Below are positions 27,327 to 35,209 of a DNA stretch of 57,687 nt, in pieces. Under the pieces are notes generated by a model, which saw only the letters and a list, made by a program, of their open reading frames with translations, had not been told where the DNA came from and searched no databases. The stretch lies in contig CAAGED010000034.1 of assembly GCA_900768505.1 (NCBI GenBank), forward strand, positions 1 to 57,687, given 5' to 3'. Made by a program: the position numbers and the translations under genes. Numbering within the stretch: the stretch's first letter is position 1; each line of letters opens with the position of its first letter. Source of the stretch: Lentisphaeria bacterium (GTDB taxonomy: Bacteria > Verrucomicrobiota > Lentisphaeria > Victivallales > Victivallaceae).

Positions 27327-28385
27327 CTACTGCTTTTCCAATGCCGCCTTCTCCGCCGCCCGAGCCTCGTTGTAGGCATCCAAAATCGGCTTCATCTCCT
27401 CCCAGCGAGCCGCAATTTTCTCTTTAACGCCAAATTTCACCGACTGACCGGCCATTTTTATGGCATTACGCACCGCCTTGGGCGAAGATGATCCGTGGCC
27501 GATAATACAAGTGCCGTTAATTCCCATCAACGGCGCACCGCCAAGTTCCTCGGAATCCCCAAAAGCTTTTAATTCGCGGAAAGCATTTTTAGAGAGGAAC
27601 GCGCTGGTCATCCGCAACGCATTCTTGGTGAAAACTGACTTCAGCCAATACATAGTTGACCGCGCCAACCCTTCACTGGTCTTGAGTACAATATTGCCAG
27701 TGAAACCGTCGCAAACCACCACATCGGCACGGCATTCAAACATGTTGTCGCCCTCAACATTGCCAATAAAATTAATCGGCAGTGCGGAGAGCATTTTAAA
27801 TACCTGCTTGGTCAAATCATTACCCTTGATGTCCTCGCTGCCCACACTCAACAAACCAATACGGGGCCGTTCAATTCCGAACAAAAACTGGGAATAAATT
27901 TCACCCATCAGCGCAAACTGCACCAAATTCACCGGATCGCAATCCGTATTTGCCCCGCCATCGGCCAAAATAAATCTGCCACCCTGCGCCGGCATACTGA
28001 CACACAAACCAGGTCGACTGATTCCGGGCAATGTCCGCACCAAAACAGTGCAGGCCGCCACCGCAGCTCCGGTATGTCCGGCACTGACCACGGCATCAAC
28101 TTTGCCCTCTTTCATCAGTTTGGCGCAGACATTGATTGAAGAGTGCCGTTTCCCACGCAACGCAGTAGTGGAGGGATCAGACATTTCCACCACCTCTTCG
28201 GCGTGTACTTTGGTTATACGCGGGTGGTGGTCGATACCGAATTTTTCCATCAAATATGCCAGTTTATCCACATGGCCGACTACGACCAACTCATATTCCG
28301 GAAAATCATACAAAGCCATGGTTAATCCTTCGATTACCACCGCCGGCGCATAATCTCCACCCATGGCGTCTACTGCAATTTTCAT
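27327..28385 (-). CDS. plsX: Phosphate acyltransferase PlsX
   Basis: Converts acyl-ACP to acyl-phosphate for PlsY in phospholipid synthesis. The N-terminal IAVDAMGGDYAP signature, GHTGAAVAA, and the C-terminal GTCIIGHGSSSPKAVRNAI block are diagnostic. About 352 residues from the ATG at 28385; a second ATG four codons upstream (28397) is possible, but AGGA fits the inner one better. Unlike most genomes, where rpmF is immediately upstream, 930 bp separate the two starts and a strong terminator lies between. Confidence 0.95.
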   Translation of the reverse strand: MKIAVDAMGGDYAPAVVIEGLTMALYDFPEYELVVVGHVDKLAYLMEKFGIDHHPRITKVHAEEVVEMSDPSTTALRGKRHSSINVCAKLMKEGKVDAVVSAGHTGAAVAACTVLVRTLPGISRPGLCVSMPAQGGRFILADGGANTDCDPVNLVQFALMGEIYSQFLFGIERPRIGLLSVGSEDIKGNDLTKQVFKMLSALPINFIGNVEGDNMFECRADVVVCDGFTGNIVLKTSEGLARSTMYWLKSVFTKNALRMTSAFLSKNAFRELKAFGDSEELGGAPLMGINGTCIIGHGSSSPKAVRNAIKMAGQSVKFGVKEKIAARWEEMKPILDAYNEARAAEKAALEKQ

Positions 28386-28465
28386 AATTTCGGACATCCT
28401 GAAATTTAAATTTTCCCACTAACCTCTCCACTGCGTCCCGTGAATTCACTGCGAAAAGCAACGGA

Positions 28466-28633
28466 TTACCCGACAACAAAACACTTTTTTCGCGTCACTT
28501 GAGTTATCCGGTAATGGCAATAATACTTTGCCGCCAATGACCGCAAACTATCATATCGACGCGCGACTTTTTTAATAAGTTTCACTGCGGCGTTTTTACA
28601 CTTCGAGCAAACGCCTGCAGGCAAATCACCCAT
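28466..28633 (-). CDS. Possible 55-residue Cys-containing protein upstream of plsX
   Basis: A 168-nt open frame with ATG at 28633 encodes a basic product with a CSKC pair near the N-terminus and two further cysteines. No ribosome-binding site is visible, since a run of eight T precedes the start region. The frame is shared with the ORF upstream, from which one TGA separates it. No homolog family is recognised. It could be a small gene of the plsX transcript, half of a decayed longer gene, or chance. Confidence 0.3.
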   Translation of the reverse strand: MGDLPAGVCSKCKNAAVKLIKKVARRYDSLRSLAAKYYCHYRITQVTRKKCFVVG

Positions 28634-28648
28634 GATTTTAAAAAAAAT

Positions 28649-28795
28649 TCATCCAACACATTTCTTTAAATCAGTCATCAGCCTTACCTCCAAATGCCGC
28701 TCAAGCTGCCCCCCAGCTGTGACTTCAATCTCCGTCACCCCACACCGATTAACCAAATCCCGCAGTAGTTTCAGCTTACGCCACCTACATGTCAC
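28649..28795 (-). CDS. Possible 48-residue ORF, in frame with the next ORF
   Basis: GTG-initiated frame ending in the TGA that separates it from the 55-codon ORF. Its GTG overlaps the stop (GAGTGA) of a still shorter 29-codon frame at 28792-28881. The middle part GVTEIEVTAGGQ looks protein-like, but no family can be assigned and no ribosome-binding site is seen. The three frames together may be pieces of one eroded gene. Confidence 0.22.
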   Translation of the reverse strand: MTCRWRKLKLLRDLVNRCGVTEIEVTAGGQLERHLEVRLMTDLKKCVG

Positions 28796-28984
28796 TCACG
28801 CCAACCATGCAACAGTTTCAGCATCCGTTCAATTACACGGCGAAAGGATTTACTCAATTTCTTGCAACATCCAAGCAACACTGAATCAAAAGACTAAAGT
28901 GCACCGGCGGATTCGCCTCAGCTCAGCAATTCATAAAACTCAGAAAAAAGTAAAAATAACACTTTGTTTTCTTGAATACAAAAA

Positions 28985-29013
28985 AACGGTCGCCATTATC
29001 AACGGCGACCGTT
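28985..29013 (-). terminator. Strong terminator after rpmF
   Basis: A 10-bp perfect stem, AACGGTCGCC/GGCGACCGTT, with a 9-nt loop is followed on the minus strand by seven T residues (five T on the plus strand). It lies 123 bp after the rpmF stop and would separate rpmF from plsX-fabH. Confidence 0.85.
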
Positions 29014-29135
29014 TTTGTCTCTGCTTCTGAAATATCAACTCATCTAATTAATATAGGCACTGCACAACACAATATAACATAAACCCAGCCGCACAACACC
29101 TCAAAATGAAACTTCAGAAGTGAACCGGCCGCAAA

Positions 29136-29318
29136 TTAATCGTTGTTGACTGCCAAAACCTGCTTACCCTTGTAAGTACCGCAAGCCAAACAAACGCGAT
29201 GCGGGGTTACTGCTGCGCCACATGCGGTGCAGAAAGTTGCCTGTACGCCTTCGTAACGATTGGCCGCCTTGCGCTGACGCTTCTTCATCTTGGATACTTT
29301 TCTTTTTGGTACTGCCAT
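29136..29318 (-). CDS. rpmF: 50S ribosomal protein L32
   Basis: 60-residue L32. The N-terminus MAVPKRKVSKMKKRQRKA and the zinc-ribbon cysteines CTAC...CLAC are characteristic, with the intact four-cysteine C+ form. Start at the ATG at 29318 with GGAG 8 nt upstream. Upstream (29319-29534) there is no DUF177 gene, which often precedes rpmF. Confidence 0.96.
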   Translation of the reverse strand: MAVPKRKVSKMKKRQRKAANRYEGVQATFCTACGAAVTPHRVCLACGTYKGKQVLAVNND

Positions 29319-29534
29319 TTTTACTTCTCCATATTTTAAGCTTTTCGGCACAAAAATCATTATTTTATGCTATACAATTAGCACAGACTCTGAAAAATGC
29401 CGTATTCTATTTGATTTACTAACTCAGAGAGAAAATATACACATCTTTCCGCTTTTTTCAAATCACTTCTGCAAAATTAGCCATTTTTTATAAAAATTTA
29501 TTTTTTTTGAACCCGTTTCTGACGTTCAAACTAT

Positions 29535-30671
29535 CTACTTTTGCTGTTTTTGCAACAACTCATAATATTTCATCAGCTGCTCATACTCTTTATTATCAGC
29601 ACCATAAGTTGTCTTAAGCGCCGCCTGCAAACTTGACACCGCATCGGCAAGGCGCCCCAGCTTGTAACAATAAAGTGACTCCACAAACTTGTAACGAGCC
29701 TGCTCCGAATCACTCAATTTGGCAAACTCCGGCCGCACCAAATCCAAAATCTGCTTCGTGCCGATTATCGCCGCACCGTTATATTGAAACTGCGTCAGTA
29801 ACACATATCCCAAATTCAGCAGCTGCACCCCGGAAGCAGAAAAATCCTTCACCACCGCCGACACCGCCGCATCCAAATCAACCGTATATTCCGGATAACG
29901 CAGCATCCAGTCAATCTGCCATAAACGCCATTTCAACTCTTTGGGATTGCGTTTAATCAAATCCGCCAGAAAATTCCAGCCATTCTCACCCCGATTATTG
30001 CCGTTCTCCAACGCAAAAAGCATCATCCGCGCTGCTTCGGTATTGGCGCCGTCAATTGCCAACACTTTTTGCGCCAACTCCGGAATCAACGCCATCCGGC
30101 CGCTCTCCAGCGCCAGCTTCATCTTTTCCAGCAACTCGGCACAACGCTTCTGCTGTTTTAAATCAAATTTTCCATCATATACCGCAATAAGCACATTCTC
30201 CAAATCAAACGCCTCACCGCTCCACAATACTTCGCCACGACCATTTACCAAAACCACATGGGGCAAAATGGTGTTGTTTGTCAAATAAGCCTTCGAAGTA
30301 CGATTATCCTTATCCAGCAAAAGACGGATACGCAAATCCTTGACGCTCTTACGAAACTCCAACACCCCCTCAGGTTTTTCGGCGCTGATTGCCATAATCT
30401 GCAAATTTTTATCCTGATAACGCGCCTGAAGTTCATTCAGCAGCATTATGGACTGACGACTTAGGGGAGTCCAACTCTCAAAAAAATTTATCGCCACCAG
30501 ATTTTTCGCCGCATTTGAATCATCCTCGTCAAAACTCAACCGCACCGGACTCTCGCCCGGCAACGGTGCAACCTCCAACGGCAACGCCTTATCGCCGCTC
30601 TGCAGGGCATACAATGCACTTCCGCAACACACCAGCAATCCGGCCATCCACAATTTCAGACATTTATTCAT
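29535..30671 (-). CDS. Exported TlpA-like thioredoxin-fold protein lacking CXXC
   Basis: 378-residue protein with a signal peptide (about 1-23, GSALYALQ) and a TlpA/AhpC-like thioredoxin domain (about 25-170). The normal WCXXC redox motif is replaced by WTPLSRQ, so it cannot act as a dithiol oxidoreductase. The cis-proline region (LPHVVLVN) is kept. The C-terminal half is helical and TPR-like. ATG at 30671 with GGAG 9 nt upstream. It is last in an operon with an ABC-2 exporter and a membrane-anchored helical protein. A binding or scaffold role in the periplasm is inference. Confidence 0.75.
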   Translation of the reverse strand: MNKCLKLWMAGLLVCCGSALYALQSGDKALPLEVAPLPGESPVRLSFDEDDSNAAKNLVAINFFESWTPLSRQSIMLLNELQARYQDKNLQIMAISAEKPEGVLEFRKSVKDLRIRLLLDKDNRTSKAYLTNNTILPHVVLVNGRGEVLWSGEAFDLENVLIAVYDGKFDLKQQKRCAELLEKMKLALESGRMALIPELAQKVLAIDGANTEAARMMLFALENGNNRGENGWNFLADLIKRNPKELKWRLWQIDWMLRYPEYTVDLDAAVSAVVKDFSASGVQLLNLGYVLLTQFQYNGAAIIGTKQILDLVRPEFAKLSDSEQARYKFVESLYCYKLGRLADAVSSLQAALKTTYGADNKEYEQLMKYYELLQKQQK

Positions 30672-30723
30672 CAATCAATACTCCAATGATTTCGCCGTTT
30701 CTCCCCGACTACAGCGCCCTAAC

Positions 30724-32352
30724 TCAAAAACGAATATCTTCCCTCTCCCGCGCCGTCTGCTCCTGCTCCTCTGCCTGCTCCTTAATCTTCTGCATCATCT
30801 CGTTGTAATTGAATTTCATCCGTTGCGCCAACGCACGTCCCAGAAATTCCGGATAAGACTGCAATACATAATAAAGCGACTGACGTTCAATCTCCTTCCA
30901 TTCCGGGAAGCCCATCCGAACCCAGCGTTCCGCATTCTCCTGCCGGTAAATATCATATACCTTTTTGGCAATCTTACGATTTGAATCAGCCAGGGAGTCC
31001 TCCCCGTAAGCCAAATAAAAGTATGACAGCATCATACGGCCAATCAACAATTCATTGACTTTCTTCATGGATGAATTACGGGCAAAATCCTCCCAATTCT
31101 TCATCATGTAGACATCCAGCGGAGGCCAAACTTTTTGCGCCTTGTCCACCTTGTGCAATATCCCGTAATACATGTTTGCCTGAACCATATCACCACGATC
31201 ATACAAAGAGCGCACCACATCATTCAAAAAACTGATTGAAGCGGCAGTCATCGCCCATTGCGGATATTTGTCGTTAAATTTCTTTATCTCGTCGTAAGTG
31301 GATTTCAGCACGTTAAAATTAGGAGCATATATCGCCGTAGCCATATTATTGTCAATCGTCAGCATCCGCCCGTTGGCAAAACTCTTACGCAGTGATTGAA
31401 TCAATGCCCGATGTACATTTTGGTCATTATTCAGCCCCTTGCTCATCGCCTGATCAAACCAATAAATGGAATTGGCTTCCGGAGTCCGCCAATCCAACTC
31501 GCCGTAAGTCTTGTTGATTCTATCAATATTAGCCGCCTCCATATTCATTTCGTCGCGCAGCCACTCGGCCCGCAGGAAATTACTGATCTTCACGGCCAAA
31601 TCAGGATCTTTCAACTTCTCCGCAAAAGCAGCCGGCAATTCCGATTTAACTTTGAATTCGTCCAATAATTTCGTATCATCCCAGCCGGTATCTTTCATTG
31701 CCCGCTGATAAGCGGCATTGTTTTTATACTCGGCATTGAATTCGGCAAAACTCTTTGGCGCAGCCGCTAAAAGTTCCCAATTCGGGTTATTACCGACAAT
31801 CCGCACCACTTCCAAGGCCAGACGATTCTTGTAGTACATCCCCTCCTCATCCATAACCTCGCCAATTTTGTGTTGAAAAATCCAACCCAGTTCCCGGCAA
31901 ATCTGCGCATCGTCCGGATTATATCGGATACCTTTGTTCCGCAAAACCTTGATACCCTCTTTAATCCAACGCCAGCGATCCTCCTTAACTGATGTAGTAA
32001 TGGAGATGTTATATGCCATATTCCACGCCAGAAACTTAAACGTTTCCGGGATGTTCGGCTGCAAATCGGCAATCCATGAGGCCAACTGCACCTGCTCATA
32101 ATATTTCCCCTCATCTTTAAGAGCCATTGCCCGCAGCCACAAAAAATTGGAGAGCAACCCGCGAAAACTGCCCAGTGCCACCGTGGTAAAAGCCACCAAC
32201 GGCGGTGCATTCTTGATTTCGCCGGCATACTGCAGTTTGTTGGTCTTGATTTCACGGTTAATTGAATTCTGCGTCAAGGAAATCCCAAAAATAAGTACCG
32301 CAGTTACCGTCAGCATCAAAAATATTAAATTAATTCTGCGAAAAAACATCAT
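30724..32352 (-). CDS. Membrane-anchored helical (TPR-like) protein of an ABC exporter operon
   Basis: 542-residue protein with one N-terminal TM segment (about residues 7-25). A long helical region follows with motifs such as SNFLWLRAMALKDEGKYYE and WMAYNISI-like repeats consistent with TPR or solenoid folds. The C-terminal 25 residues are strongly charged (KIKEQAEEQEQTARERE). Its ATG overlaps the stop of the permease gene by four bases (ATGA), so the two are coupled. No named family is recognised. Partnership with the adjacent ABC-2 permease is inferred from coupling. Confidence 0.7.
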   Translation of the reverse strand: MMFFRRINLIFLMLTVTAVLIFGISLTQNSINREIKTNKLQYAGEIKNAPPLVAFTTVALGSFRGLLSNFLWLRAMALKDEGKYYEQVQLASWIADLQPNIPETFKFLAWNMAYNISITTSVKEDRWRWIKEGIKVLRNKGIRYNPDDAQICRELGWIFQHKIGEVMDEEGMYYKNRLALEVVRIVGNNPNWELLAAAPKSFAEFNAEYKNNAAYQRAMKDTGWDDTKLLDEFKVKSELPAAFAEKLKDPDLAVKISNFLRAEWLRDEMNMEAANIDRINKTYGELDWRTPEANSIYWFDQAMSKGLNNDQNVHRALIQSLRKSFANGRMLTIDNNMATAIYAPNFNVLKSTYDEIKKFNDKYPQWAMTAASISFLNDVVRSLYDRGDMVQANMYYGILHKVDKAQKVWPPLDVYMMKNWEDFARNSSMKKVNELLIGRMMLSYFYLAYGEDSLADSNRKIAKKVYDIYRQENAERWVRMGFPEWKEIERQSLYYVLQSYPEFLGRALAQRMKFNYNEMMQKIKEQAEEQEQTAREREDIRF

Positions 32353-33782
32353 TTTCTCACCACCAATCCCAATTCCCGTCTGGTAAAGCAATTTATGCAA
32401 AACGTCGCGATCACCGCCACGCGCAAAATCACCACATAAAGGAACAATTCGCCAATATAACTCCAATCAATCACAATTCCTTCGGACAACATGCCGCTCA
32501 CATCAAACTTCTGCAGCGGCACAAACAACCACTCAACTACCTTACTGAAGTAAAACATCGGACTGGATATATCATGATAGGATGAAAGCTCCGGCAGAAT
32601 ATTTATTAACGCTCCAATCACCAGGTAGGAGATGGAAATGAATATCGCCGTCGTCATCGAAACCACCGCCGCCGCCGCACAGCCCAACGTGGCAAAAGTT
32701 ATCACCTGAAACAGCATTGCAATCACGCCGCGTAAAAAGTTCTCTGAAAAACCGCATACCTTCACCATCAAGAACGGTCCGTCTCCCGGTTGGAAAAACT
32801 GAACCTCGCTGCGCGTCCCATCCGGACGTGTAAACACGTCATAATTAAAATATTCAACCTCGGCACGCCCATCCGGTGCTACTGCGCCAACTGGAATTTC
32901 CAACTCCTGGTACTGCCCACCATAAATTTTCAGCATCTCGGACGAAAGCGGCCAAAAATGGAATGTATATTTATCGCCTGCCCGGGGATCAACAACTTCC
33001 GAGCCATCGCTCCGTTTATCAAACACCGGACGCCCAGCCAGCCACAAGCCTTGAGTTTCCCGTTGTTTATCATCCGAGTACGACGCAATAAAGATTCGGT
33101 AACGCAAATATGCCGGCTCGTTAGTCGGTAAATTATTGTAAACCCAAGTACGGCTCTTTCCAGGCAATACTTCACCGAACTGCGCCTTTAATTCCCGCCG
33201 CAAATCGTGTTCGGCGGTTACAAGCTGAACCTCATCCATCTTTTCGCCGATTCGGATTTTACTCTGCTGCAAGTCAATAAGTTTCTGCCGCAGCACCGCA
33301 TCCAAATCCTCCATCTGCGGCTTGAATGAACGCCGGCCGACCAACACCTCATTCTCCACCCGCAACCGATCCTGATCAGAAAACTCACCGTATTTAAACT
33401 GATACATTATTATGGAAAACACCACCGCCAGCGAAATAAACAACAACACCGTGTGCATCAACACAATGCTGAACCACTTGGCAAACCAAATCTTCAACCT
33501 TGAAACCGGCTTGGTCACCACCATATGAATTTGGTACCCGTCCACGTCGGTAGTCATAATATAACAACTCAACCACAACGCCGACAAGGAAAGTATAAAC
33601 GTCACCACACTCAAACTGTAACGCAGTGAAACCTGTATATACCCCATCGCCGACCCCTCGCTCTGGGTGGTCGCCGGAATCAGCCACACCCCAAGCGCCA
33701 GCATGAGCAGCAAAACCTGAAAAATGCGTGACCGTAACGCATTTCTCATTGTCAGCACCACAATTGCCCAAAACGCTCTCAT
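32349..33782 (-). CDS. ABC-2 type transporter permease with large external domain
   Basis: 477-residue membrane protein. TM segments are found at about residues 20-37, 55-75 and 110-130. A large, probably extracytoplasmic domain of over 200 residues (about 135-355) follows, and further TM segments lie near 365-395, 400-420 and 450-470. The layout fits ABC-2 permeases used in exporters of the Nos/Gld type. It is preceded by its ATPase gene and overlaps the next gene by ATGA. The substrate is unknown. Confidence 0.8.
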   Translation of the reverse strand: MRAFWAIVVLTMRNALRSRIFQVLLLMLALGVWLIPATTQSEGSAMGYIQVSLRYSLSVVTFILSLSALWLSCYIMTTDVDGYQIHMVVTKPVSRLKIWFAKWFSIVLMHTVLLFISLAVVFSIIMYQFKYGEFSDQDRLRVENEVLVGRRSFKPQMEDLDAVLRQKLIDLQQSKIRIGEKMDEVQLVTAEHDLRRELKAQFGEVLPGKSRTWVYNNLPTNEPAYLRYRIFIASYSDDKQRETQGLWLAGRPVFDKRSDGSEVVDPRAGDKYTFHFWPLSSEMLKIYGGQYQELEIPVGAVAPDGRAEVEYFNYDVFTRPDGTRSEVQFFQPGDGPFLMVKVCGFSENFLRGVIAMLFQVITFATLGCAAAAVVSMTTAIFISISYLVIGALINILPELSSYHDISSPMFYFSKVVEWLFVPLQKFDVSGMLSEGIVIDWSYIGELFLYVVILRVAVIATFCINCFTRRELGLVVRK

Positions 33783-33900
33783 TATTTTCCGCTTTCCAAA
33801 TTATTATTATCTGAATTTCACATCGCCGTCCAGCCGTAAAATATCGTAAAAAAATTTCAACTGCCGACGGCGGCTAAAAAAACTTACGTGTTTTATTACT

Positions 33901-35043
33901 TCACAACAAGTTTTTAAGTTTTTCGTCGCTCTCCTGCCGCGCTTTGGCCGCCGCCTCGTCTTCACTGACTTCAGACGTTTTTTCCGCCGTACTCTCACTC
34001 ATCAGCTCATTTAAATCAGCCGGCTTTTCTTCAATCGGAGTCTCCGCCGCCGTTTCCACTGGTTCCACGCTCTTATTGTCCGCCAACAAATCGTTAAGCA
34101 CCGCCACCGACTCGGCATCACCGCCGGTCAAATAATCGGCGATCTTACCGCTTCCGGATACGCCGCTGGTCTCCACACTTTCCCGCCGCGCCTGCTCAAC
34201 CACCTGGAAGAAAAAGTCATCCAATGACAAGCGGGGATGATCCACCACAAATTCTTCACCACTCAAATTACTACGCAACAAATCCAGCACCTTGCTCATT
34301 ACCGGCGGCTCCAATTCCGGCCCGGTAAGCTGAATTTTGCCACCAACCTTAAGCAGTTCATCCAAACTGCCCGCCGCCCGGATTTTTCCGCCGTACAAAA
34401 TTATCACCCGATCGCAAACATCTTCCACATCGCTGAGCAGGTGGCTGGTGACAATTACGGTTTTACCCCGCTTCTTAAGCAATTTTATCAAATCCTTGAC
34501 TTCACGGCAACCAATCGGATCCAATCCACTGGTTGGCTCGTCCAAAATCAGAAGCGACGGATCATTTATCATCGCCTGAGCTAAACCGATTCTACGCACC
34601 ATACCTTTGGAAAATTCACCAATCCGGCGATTGGCGGCATGACTCATGCCAACCATCTCCAGCAACTGCTCAATACGCAGTTTGCGTTCCGCCTTGGAGA
34701 GATTGAACAACGAACCAAAAAAATCCAAAGTTTCAGCGGCCGTCAAATATTTATAGAGGTATGACTCCTCCGGCAAATACCCAATCTCCCGCTTGGCCTC
34801 CACCGCCCGAGGCGACCTCCCCAAAACCTGCAAACTGCCGCTGGTGGGATACAATAAACCCAAAATCATCTTCACCGTTGTCGACTTGCCGGAACCATTC
34901 GGCCCCAGCAACCCCACAACTTCACCGGGGCGGATTTCAAAATCAATGTCGTTTACCGCCTTGGCTTTAGGGCGTCCCCAAAAGTCACTGAAAATTTTCC
35001 CCAATCCAACGGCCTTGACCATCGGTTCTGAATTTCCGCTCAT
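33901..35043 (-). CDS. ABC transporter ATP-binding protein
   Basis: 380-residue ATPase. Walker A is GPNGSGKST (about 49-57), the signature is EFSKGMVRR, and Walker B is LLILDEPTSGLDP, followed by the switch histidine in VTSHLL. After the canonical ~240 residues there is a ~130-residue tail rich in Glu/Ala/Ser, which is unusual for ABC-2 ATPases. GGAGG lies upstream of the ATG. It leads the exporter operon; 118 bp separate it from the permease start, a gap with no visible hairpin. Confidence 0.92.
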   Translation of the reverse strand: MSGNSEPMVKAVGLGKIFSDFWGRPKAKAVNDIDFEIRPGEVVGLLGPNGSGKSTTVKMILGLLYPTSGSLQVLGRSPRAVEAKREIGYLPEESYLYKYLTAAETLDFFGSLFNLSKAERKLRIEQLLEMVGMSHAANRRIGEFSKGMVRRIGLAQAMINDPSLLILDEPTSGLDPIGCREVKDLIKLLKKRGKTVIVTSHLLSDVEDVCDRVIILYGGKIRAAGSLDELLKVGGKIQLTGPELEPPVMSKVLDLLRSNLSGEEFVVDHPRLSLDDFFFQVVEQARRESVETSGVSGSGKIADYLTGGDAESVAVLNDLLADNKSVEPVETAAETPIEEKPADLNELMSESTAEKTSEVSEDEAAAKARQESDEKLKNLL

Positions 35044-35168
35044 TATTTATTTCCCTCCGAAAGCGAACACCAAAAAGAGCTTTGCTGCTCCCGGCATTCC
35101 GTATTTTTTTTCTGCCAAAATTTTCCCGCCGCCGATCGGCCTGGAAATTCCAATTTTTTTTAAAAGTA

Positions 35169-35202
35169 ATACACCGGTAGTGTTTTTACAATACCGGTGT
35201 AT
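35169..35202 (-). terminator. Terminator of the SPFH/metal-ATPase operon
   Basis: An 11-bp perfect stem, ATACACCGGTA (35169-35179) and TACCGGTGTAT (35192-35202), begins 8 bp after the P-type ATPase stop. T-rich flanks on both strands suggest it could also act on plus-strand transcripts. Confidence 0.8.
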
Positions 35203-35209
35203 ATTTTTT

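Noticed and set aside
28632..29030. 132-codon plus-strand frame in the rpmF-plsX gap
   Set aside because: It runs straight through a strong terminator, has no ribosome-binding site, and its composition (Ser/Thr/His/Lys-rich) is unlike a real protein.
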